In this document: positions 38,033 through 46,197 of the stretch, piece by piece
Position numbering within the stretch: position 1 is the stretch's first letter
Layout of the letters: every line of letters begins with the position of its first letter
From: JAOPZW01 sp963707695
GTDB taxonomy: Bacteria > Actinomycetota > Thermoleophilia > Solirubrobacterales > Solirubrobacteraceae
NCBI GenBank assembly: GCA_963707695.1
Contig: CAVPQY010000003.1
Span: forward strand, 434,001 to 498,000
Length of the DNA: 64,000 bases
Direction of reading: 5' to 3'
The notes under the pieces: generated by a model
The model's database searches: none
What the model was told of the DNA's origin: nothing
Seen by the model: only the letters and a program-made list of their open reading frames with translations
Program-made: the position numbers and the translations under genes

Positions 38033-38423
38033 CCCCGTAGAACGGGTCGAACCGCCGCACCTGCGCCTCGACGGCCGGCACCCCGGCGGGGTCGAGCCGG
38101 TTCGTCGCCTGCAGCAGCGCCGTCCACGCCGTCAGGTTGCGCGGCTCGTCGCGCAGGAGCTCCAGCGCCTCGCGGCGCGCGGCCTCCGGGCGGCCGCGGA
38201 GCAGGAGGAAGCCCGACCGCTGCTGCCGCCACTTCGGGTCGGGGTTCAGCCAGCCGGCGTCGCCGAGACGCCCGAGCTCGGCGTCGAAGGCCGGATCGCC
38301 GAGGTGGGGCCCGTAGAGGAGCCGGTCCGACGCCGCCTGCCCCGTGTGCTCGTCGCGCAGGAGGACGCCCGTCCACGCCAGGGCGAGGACGGCCACGACG
38401 GCGAGGAGGACCCGGGCGGCCAC
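38010..38423 (-). CDS. Membrane-anchored TPR-like small protein
   Basis: The 137-residue protein has one N-terminal span (AARVLLAVVAVLALAWTGVLL). A soluble extracytoplasmic part follows, with SGFLLLRGRPEAARREALELLRDEPRNLTAWTALLQA, which looks like one or two TPR helices. The same repeat type is fused to the ligase at 52734-54919, so this could be the partner of the ligase at 36500-38032, whose 3' end it overlaps by 23 bases. The GTG start gives the shortest protein that keeps the span. A weak CACACT hexamer lies 6 bases upstream. Confidence 0.6.
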   Translation of the reverse strand: MAARVLLAVVAVLALAWTGVLLRDEHTGQAASDRLLYGPHLGDPAFDAELGRLGDAGWLNPDPKWRQQRSGFLLLRGRPEAARREALELLRDEPRNLTAWTALLQATNRLDPAGVPAVEAQVRRFDPFYGVTPEPRP

Positions 38424-38517
38424 CCCGTCAGTGTGGCGCGTGGGCCGGAGCGGCGTCCCCCCGGGCGGTCCGATGAGGTACGGTCGCGCCCTCCGGCGGC
38501 CGTCCGGTCCTCTTCCC

Positions 38518-39314
38518 ATGCCCGCCCGCATCTGGCTCTTCATCCCGACGTACAACGAGGCGGCGAACATCGAGCGCATCATCCGCGCCGCCGTCGCCCA
38601 GCTCGCGACGGTCGCCCCCGGCGACTTCCGCGCTGCTCGTCGTCGACGACGAGTCGCCGGACGGGACCGGCGCGATCGCCGACCGCCTGGCCGCCGAGCT
38701 GCCCGAGGTCGAGGTCCTGCACCGCAAGGTCAAGGACGGCCTGGGCCGCGCGTACCTCGCCGGCTTCAGCCACGCCGTCCAGGCCGGGGCGGAGCGTCGT
38801 CGTCGTCATGGACGCCGACTTCTCCCACGACCCGGCGTCGATCCCCGAGCTCGTCCGGGCCACGGAGCACAGCGACGTCGTGCTCGGCTCGCGCTACGTC
38901 AAGGGCGGCCGGATCGTCGACTGGCCGCCCATGCGCCGGATCCTCAGCCGCGGTGGGTCCCTCTACGCGCGGACGATCCTCGGCGTGCACGTCCGCGACC
39001 TGACCGGCGGCTTCAAGTGCGATCCACCGGCGGGTCCTGCTCGCGGTCGAGCCCTCGACGCTGCGCGCCCAGGGCTACGTCTTCAACATCGAGCTGACCT
39101 ACCGCGCCGTCATGGCCGGGTTCACGGTCACCGAGGTGCCGATCACCTTCCGCGACCGGACCGAGGGCGTCAGCAAGATGTCGCTCGGCGATCGCCTTCG
39201 AGGCGCTGCGCCTCGTCGCCGCGCCTGCGGCGCGACGGCCGCGCCGCCGCCCGCGCCGCCGTGGCCCGCGCCGACGAGGTCGACGTGGTGCCCGACCGCA
39301 CGCCGGTCCCCTGA
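38518..39314 (+). CDS. Polyprenol monophosphomannose synthase (DPM1-like GT2), frameshifted
   Basis: It begins PARIWLFIPTYNEAANIERI and continues with VVDDESPDGTGAIADRLA, MDADFSHDPASIPELV, GSRYVKGGRIVDWP and VRDLTGGFKC. It ends with a VPITFRDRTEGVSKMS motif, the full signature of bacterial Ppm/DPM1 enzymes that make polyprenyl-phosphate mannose from GDP-mannose. Indels near 38632, 38790, 39022 and 39190 break the frame. It is the best candidate donor-maker for the PIG-V-like protein at 15495-16622. A TACGGT at 38479-38484 is 33 bases upstream, so this transcript would have a short leader. Confidence 0.78.
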
Positions 39315-39325
39315 GGGCCGCCGCG

Positions 39326-40024
39326 TCAGCGGTCCAGGAAGCGGAAGCGCACGAGCGCCTCCACGGCCTTGAAGCCGTCGCGCCACGTGATCTTCTTGCC
39401 CTCGTCGAACGTGCGCCCGTAGTACGAGATCGGCACCTCGTAGAGGCGGACGCGGCGCCGCAGGACCTTCGCCGTGACCTCGGGCTCGAAGCGGAAGTCG
39501 TCCGAGACGAGCTCGATCGAGCGGATGAGGTCGCCGCGGAAGGCCTTGTAGCCGACCTCCATGTCGCTGATCGTCGTGTTGTAGAGGACGTTCGTCAGCA
39601 GCGAGAGGAACTTGTTGCCCATGAGGTGCCAGAACAGGTGCGCGCGCTGGGGCTGGCCGCCGCGCAGCCGCGTGCCGTAGACGACGTCGGCGTGGCCCTC
39701 GAGGATCGGCGCCAGCGAGCGCGGGCAGGTCCTTGGGGTCGTACTCGAGGTCGGCGTCCTGGATCACGACGATGTCGCCGCGCGTCTGCGCGATGCCCTC
39801 GCGCACGGCCGCGCCCTTGCCCTGGTTGCGCTGCGAGACGACGCGCAGCTCGGGCAGCTCGTCGGCGAGGCGGGTGAGGATCTGCGGCGTGCCGTCCCGC
39901 GAGCCGTCGTCGACGACGACGAGCTCCATGCGGACCGGGATCGCCAGCACGCGCCGGAGCACGATCTCGAGGGTCGGCTCCTCGTTGTAGGCGGGGACGA
40001 CGACGCTGACGAGCGGCTCGGCAT
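39326..40024 (-). CDS. GT2 dolichyl-phosphate sugar synthase-like protein, frameshifted
   Basis: The core has SVVVPAYNEEPTLEIVLRRV, VVDDGSRDGTPQIL, RNQGKGAAVREGI, IQDADLEYDPKDLP and, after a frame change near 39722, TTISDMEVGYKAFRGD. It ends with PISYYGRTFDEGKKITWRDG. These are the motifs of the GT2 subgroup of polyprenyl-phosphate sugar synthases. A TAGGGT hexamer 9 bases from the ATG at 40024 supports that start, although an indel must lie just after it to reach the core frame. It is convergent with the DPM1-like gene at 38518-39314. Confidence 0.74.
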
Positions 40025-40033
40025 GCGCGCGGG

Positions 40034-40039
40034 ACCCTA
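40034..40039 (-). promoter_or_regulatory. Leaderless promoter -10 (TAGGGT)
   Basis: On the minus strand TAGGGT ends 9 bases before the ATG at 40024. This supports the start of a gene whose first codons are out of frame because of an indel. Confidence 0.5.
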
Positions 40040-40074
40040 ACCGGCGCCGGTCCCGGCGTCGCCGGTCGCCGTGG

Positions 40075-41057
40075 TCAGCCGGTCCGCGCGGCGAGCTCGG
40101 CGAGGTCGGCGTCGACCATCGCGCCGATCATCGCCTCGAACGACCACGCCGGGTCCCAGCCCAGGACCTCGCGGGCGCGCGTCGGGTCGCCCACCGGCGG
40201 CGTGGCCTCGGCGGCGCGGACGAGCGCCGGGTCGACCCGCACGTGCGCCTCGGGGTCCAGGCCGGCGTGGGCGAAGGCGACCGCGACGAGCTCGCGGACG
40301 GTGCGGCCCCGCCCCGAGGCGACGACGTAGTCGCCGGGGACGTCGTGGCGCAGGGCCAGGACGGCGGCCCGGACGACGTCCTGGGCGTGCGACCAGTCGC
40401 GGACGGCGTCGAGGTCGCCGAGCACGACGTGGTCCTCGAGCCCGAGCCGGATCGCCGCCGCGGCCCGGGTGACCTTCCGCGGCAGGAAGCGCGCCGGGCG
40501 GCGCGGCGACTCGTGGTTGAACGTCAGCCCGGAGCAGGCGAAGAGCCCGTGGTGGCCGCGCAGGGTCCCCACGAGGCCGTGGGCGGCGAGCTTGGCCACG
40601 CCGTAGGGCGTGCGCGGGCGCATCGGCGAGCGCTCGTGCTGCGGGCGACTCCCCGCTGTCGCCGAAGACCTCGCGACGAGCTCGCCACCCAGACGCGCGG
40701 GCGCCGGGCGTCCTGCGCGAGCGCGGCCGCGAGCAGGACCGAGGTCCCGACGGCGATCGCCTCGACGGTCTCGGTGGGGTCGGCCCACGAGTCCGGGACG
40801 AACGTCGGCGCCGCGAGGTGGTAGAGCTCGTCGGGCGCCACCTCGGCCACCGCGCGCCGCAGCGCGGCGGGGTCGCGCAGGTCGGCCTCGACCCGCGGGA
40901 CCTCGGTCACGGCGCCCGGGAGCGGCCTGTCGGAGCCGGGCCGGACGAGCCCCACGACCTCGGTCCCCTCGGCGAGGAGCTCCTCGGCCAGGTAGAGGCC
41001 GTCCTGGCCCGTGAGCCCGGTGATCAGCGCTCGGCGGGCCGGGCGGGGCGCGGTCAC
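40075..41057 (-). CDS. GDP-mannose 4,6-dehydratase-like SDR, frameshifted
   Basis: The N-terminal part has ALITGLTGQDGLYLAEELL and YHLAAPTFVPDSWADP. The C-terminal part has RTPYGVAKLAAHGLVGTLR, FNHESPRRPARFLPRKVT and LGDLDAVRDWSHAQDVV. These are the motifs of Gmd and of Gmd-related dehydratases. Two inserted bases, near 40674 and 40645, explain the frame changes. It is clearly divergent from gmd at 14533 and could be a GDP-6-deoxy-sugar reductase (Rmd-like). The start is GTG 41057, with GTG 41075 as alternative. Confidence 0.72.
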
Positions 41058-41150
41058 GGCGGCGCAGGTTGTCACACTGGGCGTGGCAATCGATGGTGCA
41101 CGCCGCGACTTTTCGCGCCGCGTCGCGTTTCCTCTCCCAGCGACGCCCCC

Positions 41151-42003
41151 ATGTCCACGCCCTCCCCCACCCCGATCGACCGTCATCGCCCGGCCCAGCC
41201 GGGGCTGCTGCCCGTGCCCGACCGGCTGCCGAGCGCGCCGGAGGCCGTCGAGGTGCTCGGGATCCCGCTGGCCCGCACGGACTACGACGGCACGCTGGAC
41301 TGGATCGACGGCATGGTCGCCTCGCGGGCCCAGGGCTACGTCTGCGTCGCCGCCACGCACACGGTCATGGCCGCCCGCGAGGACGCGGACCTGCGCGAGG
41401 CCGTCCTCGGCTCCTCCCTGACGCTGCCCGACGGCCAGCCGCTCGTGTGGGCCATGAACGCGCTGGGCGCCGACCTCGACGCCCGCGTCTACGGCCCGAC
41501 CCTCATGGCCCGCGCCATGGAGCGCGCCGCCGGCACCGGCACGCGGCACTTCCTCTACGGCGGGCGCAACCAGGGCGCGCTCGTCCAGCTCGCCTGCAAC
41601 CTGCGCGTCCGCTACCCGGGCGTGAAGATCGTCGGCGGCCACGTCCCGCCCTACCGGCCGCTGACCGAGGACGAGGAGGACGCCGTCGTCGCCGAGATCG
41701 ACGGCTCCGGCGCGGACGTCGTCTGGGTCGGCATCGGCGTCCCCAAGCAGGAGAAGTGGATGGCCGCGATGCGCGAGCGCCTGCAGGCGCCGGTCCTCGT
41801 CGGCGTCGGCGCCGCCTTCGACTTCCACGCCGGGCCTGGTGCCCCAGGCCCCCGCCTGGATGCAGGAGGCCGGGCTGGAGTGGGCCTTCCGCCTCGGCAC
41901 CGAGCCGCGCCGGCTCTGGCGGCGCTACCTGCGCTACAACCCGCGCTTCGTCGGCGGCTTCGCCCGGCAGTGGGTGCGCCACCGGCGCGAGCGCGACGTC
42001 TGA
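41151..42003 (+). CDS. WecG/TagA/CpsF family glycosyltransferase, one frameshift
   Basis: It has a VEVLGIPLARTDYDGTLDWID start and the family core: VAATHTVMAAREDADLREAV, SSLTLPDGQPLVWAMNALG, VYGPTLM, FLYGGRNQGALVQLA and VWVGIGVPKQEKWMA. One base near 41838 shifts the frame, after which the QAPAWMQEAGLEWAFRLGTEPRRLWRRYL motif completes the 284-residue protein. GT26 members transfer ManNAc, ManNAcA or a related sugar to an undecaprenyl-linked first sugar, usually as the second step. It would follow the phosphoglycosyl transferase at 56320-57831. The start ATG is well upstream of any TANNNT, so a leader is possible. Confidence 0.86.
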
Positions 42004-42020
42004 GCGGCCGCACGGCCGCC

Positions 42021-42026
42021 TATCCT
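42021..42026 (+). promoter_or_regulatory. Promoter -10 (TATCCT)
   Basis: TATCCT lies 11 bases before the ATG at 42038, in the 34-base gap after the WecG-like gene. The spacing is at the long end of the leaderless range. Confidence 0.45.
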
Positions 42027-42037
42027 CCGGGTCCGCC

Positions 42038-43319
42038 ATGGACTTCGAGTTCGACGTCGCCGTCATCGGCTGCGGGCGCGTCGGTCTGCCGCTCGCGCTG
42101 TCCTTCGCCGACCGCGGTCTGCGGACGATGGGCATCGAGAAGGACCCCGAGCGCCTGGGCGCCGTCCGCGACGCCCGCATGCCCTTCGACGAGCCGGGCG
42201 CGGCCGAGGTGCTCGCGCGCGTCTGCGCGCACGGCGCGATCGACCTGGACCGACCGCGTCGCCGACGCCGCGCGGGCCCGCCACATCGTCATCACGCTGG
42301 GGACGCCGTCGTTCTCGCACATCGAGATCGACATCTCCGACATCCGCGGCGGCGCTCGACGACCTGCTGGGCGTCCTGCGGCCCGGGCCACGTGCTCGTC
42401 CTGCGCTCGACGATCGCCCCGGGGACGACCGACTTCGTCGCGGGCTACCTGGCCAAGCACCGCGACTTCGCCATCGGCGAGGACCTCTTCGTCGCCCACG
42501 TCCCCGAGCGGATCGCCGCGGGGCGCTTCTTCGAGGAGATCGAGTCGCTGCCGTGCATCGTCGGCGGCGTCGGCGCCGCGCTCGGGCGAGGCCGCCGGCG
42601 CGCTCTTCTCGATCTTCGGCGCGCCGCTCGTGCCGACGACGCCGATCCAGGCCGAGCTGGCCAAGATCTGGACGAACATCCTGCGCTACGCGCTCTTCGC
42701 GCTGCCCAACCGCCTCATGATGGAGTGCGAGCAGCACGGCGCGAACGTCTTCGAGGTCATCGACCTCATCAACCGCGACTACCCCCGCGGCGGGATGCCG
42801 CAGCCCGGCTTCACCGCCGGGACGTGCCTGCGCAAGGACTTCACCTTCAGCGAGGAGCGCTCGCCCGCCCCGGGCATGCTGCTCGCCGTCACCCGCGTGA
42901 ACGAGGGCGTGCCGCTCTTCGTCGTCGACGGGCTCAAGCGGCGCCTGGGCGGCTCGCTGGACGGCCGCAAGATCGCCGTGCTCGGCCTGGCCTTCAAGGC
43001 CGACACCGACGACGAGCGCGACTCGCTCTCGCACAAGCTCGTGCGGCTGCTCGAGCGCGAGCTGGCCGACGTCGCCGTGCACGACCCCGCTCGTGCGCGA
43101 CGCCGACCCAGCCGCTCGAGAGCACGCTCCTCGACGCCGACGCGGTCGTCGTGGCCACGAACCACACGCGAGTTCCGCGACCCCGGGCTGCTGCGCACGA
43201 TCGCCGACAGCGCGCGCCGCACGGCCGTCGTCGCCGACCCGTGGAACACCTGGGGCGCCGGGCAGGTCTTCGCGCACCCCGACGAGCTCGCCGCGCTCGT
43301 CGCGGCCAACGCGAGGTGA
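42038..43319 (+). CDS. Nucleotide-sugar dehydrogenase (UDP-glucose/UDP-ManNAc dehydrogenase family), frameshifted
   Basis: The N-terminal Rossmann motif is AVIGCGRVGLPLALSF. The central domain has VLRSTIAPGTTDFVAGYL, ELAKIWTNILRYALFALPNR (catalytic Lys and Asn) and FTAGTCLRKDFTF with the catalytic Cys. The C-terminal domain has KIAVLGLAFKADTDDERDSLS. These enzymes oxidise the C6 alcohol of a UDP- or GDP-sugar to a uronic acid with NAD. Frame changes occur near 42250, 42357, 42388, 42590, 43091 and 43170. The SDR that follows starts 5 bases after the stop. Confidence 0.82.
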
Positions 43320-43324
43320 GCCCC

Positions 43325-44296
43325 ATGGCCCGCGTGCTCGTCACCGGCGGCGTCGGGACGATCGGCTCGGCCGTCGTGCGCCGCCTCCTGCAGCGACCCC
43401 CGCTGGGAGGTCCGCGTCAGCGACCAGCGCGAGGCGCCGGCGTGGATGCGCGAGGCGTGCGAGGTCCACACGGGCGACCTGCGCGAGCTCGACGAGGCGC
43501 GCGCGGCCACCCGCGGCTGCTCGCACGTCATCCACCTCGCGGCGATCGTGGGCGGGATCGCGAACTTCCACAAGCTCCCGTACACGCTGACCGAGGTGAA
43601 CAACGCGCTCTACAACGCGGTCGTCCGCGCCGCGCTGGAGGAGGACGGCCTGGAGCGCTTCGTCTACGTCAGCTCGAGCATGGTCTTCGAGCGCGCCGAG
43701 CAGTACCCGACCACCGAGGCCTACGTCTGGGACTGCCCGGTGCCGCGGTCGGCCTACGGGTTCTCGAAGCTCACGGGCGAGGTCTACGTCCGCGCCGCCC
43801 ACGCCGAGCACGGCCTGCCCTACACGATCTGCCGGCCCTTCAACGCCTACGGGCCGGGCGAGATGCCCGAGGACGAGCCGGGGATCGCGCACATGGTCCC
43901 CGACGTCATCAAGAAGTGCCTGACCCTGCCGCGCGGGCGCGGCGCTGCCGATCTTCGGCGACGGCACGCAGACGCGGACGATCACGCACGTCGACGACAT
44001 CGCCGACGGGATCGTCACGGCGATGGGCGTCGCCCGCGGGGCTCGCTGAGGACTTCAACGTCTCCGCCGCCCGCGAGCTGACGGTCGCCGAGATCGCCCG
44101 CGTGATCTGGGCGGCGTGCGGCCGGCCCGAGGCGGAGTTCGCGCTCGAGCACCTGCCGACCTACGAGGTCGACGTCGTCCGGCGCTGGCCCAGCGTCGAG
44201 AAGGCGCAGCGGCTGCTGGGCTGGCGGGCGCGGATCGAGGTCGAGCAGGGCGTGGCCCAGACGGTCGCGTGGCTGCGCGGGCGGCTGCCCGGGTAG
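43325..44296 (+). CDS. NAD-dependent sugar-nucleotide epimerase/dehydratase, frameshifted
   Basis: The extended SDR has VLVTGGVGTIGSAVVRRLL at the N-terminus, VIHLAAIVGGIANFHK, YVSSSMVFERAEQYP and YGFSKLTGE as the catalytic YxxxK. It also has RPFNAYGPGEMPEDEPG and, after another indel, FGDGTQTRTITHVDDIADGI. It ends LLGWRARIEVEQGVAQTV. Frame changes are near 43396, 43945 and 44038. It probably acts on the product of the dehydrogenase upstream, for example as a C4 or C5 epimerase or a decarboxylase. The exact reaction cannot be read from the sequence. Confidence 0.76.
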   Translation: MARVLVTGGVGTIGSAVVRRLLQRPPLGGPRQRPARGAGVDARGVRGPHGRPARARRGARGHPRLLARHPPRGDRGRDRELPQAPVHADRGEQRALQRGRPRRAGGGRPGALRLRQLEHGLRARRAVPDHRGLRLGLPGAAVGLRVLEAHGRGLRPRRPRRARPALHDLPALQRLRAGRDARGRAGDRAHGPRRHQEVPDPAARARRCRSSATARRRGRSRTSTTSPTGSSRRWASPAGLAEDFNVSAARELTVAEIARVIWAACGRPEAEFALEHLPTYEVDVVRRWPSVEKAQRLLGWRARIEVEQGVAQTVAWLRGRLPG

Positions 44297-44318
44297 CGCC
44301 TCTCGACCGCCCCCGATC

Positions 44319-44325
44319 GAGGAGG
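44319..44325 (+). promoter_or_regulatory. Strong ribosome binding site (GAGGAGG)
   Basis: GAGGAGG lies 7 bases before the ATG at 44333. It stands out because most gene starts in the window have no Shine-Dalgarno. Confidence 0.75.
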
Positions 44326-44332
44326 ACCCAGC

Positions 44333-44866
44333 ATGGCGATCCTGCCCAGCCGCAGACGCAAGAGCGGGCCCCAGCGAGCGCTGGAGACCCTGCAGTCGGC
44401 CCTGAAGGTGTACACGTCGCTGAAGGTCGCGAAGGCCGGCCCGAAGGCCGCGAAGGCCGTCGCCAAGGGCTACGCCGGCGCCAAGGGCGCCAAGGGCGGC
44501 GCGAAGGTCGCCCGCCTGCTCGTGGTACCCGTCCTGCTCGCGGCGCTCTTCGCCCTCGTCCGCCGCGCGCGCCGCGGCGGCGCCCAGGAGCCCGCGCACA
44601 CGTCCGACCCGGCGACGAGCCCCGCGCCGCCGCCCGTGTCGACGGCCACGGGGTCGCCCGTGCCGGGCGACACCGCGCCGCGCATGGGCGAGGCCGGCGC
44701 GCCGCGCAGCGCGACGACGACCGCCTCGCCGCCGCGCGAGGTCGCGCCCGAGGACGCCGGCACGCCGATCGCGTCGCCGTCCTCGGCCACCACCGGCTCG
44801 ACCCACGACGACGCCGAGCAGGGCTCGGAGGCCGAGCGCCGCGGCACGAACGGCTCCGCCGCCTAG
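44333..44866 (+). CDS. Hypothetical Lys/Ala-rich protein with one membrane span
   Basis: I do not recognise this 177-residue protein. It has a basic N-terminus and a Lys/Ala/Gly-rich stretch with repeated KAGPKAAKAVAKG-like units (residues about 25-60). One short hydrophobic segment follows (LLVVPVLLAALFALV, about 62-76), then an Arg cluster and a long Pro/Ser/Thr/Ala-rich tail without predicted structure. The layout suggests a small single-pass protein whose basic helix could bind an anionic surface such as DNA or phospholipid. The frame is intact, and the strong Shine-Dalgarno supports the start. Confidence 0.65.
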   Translation: MAILPSRRRKSGPQRALETLQSALKVYTSLKVAKAGPKAAKAVAKGYAGAKGAKGGAKVARLLVVPVLLAALFALVRRARRGGAQEPAHTSDPATSPAPPPVSTATGSPVPGDTAPRMGEAGAPRSATTTASPPREVAPEDAGTPIASPSSATTGSTHDDAEQGSEAERRGTNGSAA

Positions 44867-44908
44867 CGGGCCGCGTCAGGGTCGGCGGCCGCCCGGCGAC
44901 CCCGCGCC

Positions 44909-45184
44909 ATGGGCGCCTTCGCCGAGCTCTGCGACACCCTGGACGGCACGGCGGTCGAGGTCGGGCTCGACCTCGTCGCCGGCCGTCTGCACCTGGTCCT
45001 GACCGACCGCGCGGCCGACCGCGAGCTGCGCCTCCCGGTCGCCGCGCCGCACCCCAGCGTCGACGCGACCGCGCGCGTCCTCGTGCACTCCGCGCGCCTG
45101 CGGCGCGCGCTGCGCACCGAGGGCGTGCCCGTCCAGCGCCGTGACGGGGGCCGCGCCCGCGGGCGCTGGCCCGAGCTGGCCTGA
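44909..45184 (+). CDS. Hypothetical small protein
   Basis: The 91-residue protein begins GAFAELCDTLDGTAVEVGLDL and has a beta-rich middle (GRLHLVLTDRAADRELRLPV) and a basic C-terminus. I do not recognise a family. The frame is intact, and codon use fits the surrounding genes. It lies between the small membrane protein and the convergent epimerase at 45196, with only 11 bases to the latter's stop. No clear ribosome binding site or TANNNT hexamer precedes the ATG, so the start is moderately supported. Confidence 0.5.
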   Translation: MGAFAELCDTLDGTAVEVGLDLVAGRLHLVLTDRAADRELRLPVAAPHPSVDATARVLVHSARLRRALRTEGVPVQRRDGGRARGRWPELA

Positions 45185-45195
45185 CCCCGGCCGCT

Positions 45196-46158
45196 CTAGA
45201 CCTGCTGCGAGCGGGCCTCGCGCAGCGCCTCGACGGTGCGGCGCATGCCGTCGGCCAGCGTCGTCGGCGCCGTGAAGCCCAGCTCGGCGCGGGCGCGGCC
45301 GACGTCGAGGAACGAGCGCTCGATCTCGCCCGTGCGCGGCGCGGCGAACTCGGGCTCCCAGCCGGCCGCCTCGGCGCCGCCGGCCTCGCGCAGCGCGGCG
45401 ACGACCTCGAGCACGCGACGACTCCACGCCGGTGCCGATGTTGTACTCGCCGTGGGCCTCGGGGTGGGCCGCCGTGGCGAGGTTCGCGGCGACGATGTCG
45501 CCGACGTAGGTGTAGTCGCGCGTCTGGCGGCCGTCGCCGAAGATCGTCGGGCGCCGGCCGTCGAGCAGGCGGCCGGCGAAGATCGCGATCACGCCGGCCT
45601 CGCCGTGGGGGTCCTGGCGCGGCCCGTAGACGTTGCCGTAGCGCAGCGTCACGGCGCTGAGGCCGTAGAGGCGGCCGTACATCCCGCAGTAGCGCTCGGC
45701 GCAGAACTTGCTCTGCCCGTAGGCGGCCATCGGCTTGGGGTCGACCGTCTCGGGCGTCGGCATGACGTCGGTCTCGCCGTAGATGGCGCCACCGGTGCTC
45801 GTGTTCACGACCCGGCTGACGCCCGCGCGCCGCGAGGCCTCGAGCACGTTGATCGTGCCGACGACGTTGACCTGCGCGTCGAAGGCCGGGTCCTCGAGCG
45901 ACTTGCGGACGTCGATCTGGGCGGCGAGGTGGAAGACGATGTCGGGGCGGTGGGCCTCGAAGACCCCGGCCAGGGCCTCGCCGTCGCGGATGTCGAGCTG
46001 GTGGAACTCGATCCCGCGGCGCCGCGGCGCCCTCGAGGTTCTCGGGCTTGCCCCGTCGAGAGGTCGTCGACGACCGTCACCTCGTCGCCGCGGTCGAGCA
46101 GGGCGTCGACGAGGTTGGAGCCGATGAAGCCGGCACCGCCGGTCACGAGCGCACGCAT
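45196..46158 (-). CDS. UDP-glucose 4-epimerase-like SDR, frameshifted
   Basis: The extended SDR has ALVTGGAGFIGSNLVDALL, VVDDLSTG, HLAAQIDVRKSLEDPAFDA, NTSTGGAIYGE, YGQSKFCAERYC (catalytic Tyr/Lys) and TLRYGNVYGPRQDPHGEAG. These are the motifs of GalE and close relatives such as UDP-GlcNAc/UDP-glucuronate 4-epimerases. Frame changes are near 46023-46055 and 45418. A TACGAT hexamer lies 8 bases before the ATG at 46158. It diverges from the ATP-grasp gene. Residues that fix substrate choice cannot be judged with confidence. Confidence 0.8.
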
Positions 46159-46166
46159 GGCGGCGC

Positions 46167-46190
46167 ATCGTAGTGGTCGGCTCCTAGACT
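46167..46190. promoter_or_regulatory. Divergent leaderless promoter pair
   Basis: The minus-strand TACGAT (46172-46167) is 8 bases from the ATG at 46158. The plus-strand TAGACT (46185-46190) is 7 bases from the GTG at 46198. The 39-base gap between the genes holds nothing else. Confidence 0.6.
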
Positions 46191-46197
46191 GCGCCGG

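Noticed and set aside
44876..45195. C-terminal extension of the 45196-46158 epimerase
   Set aside because: After correction of an indel near 45418 the SDR ends at 45196. The extension is antisense to the small gene at 44909-45184.
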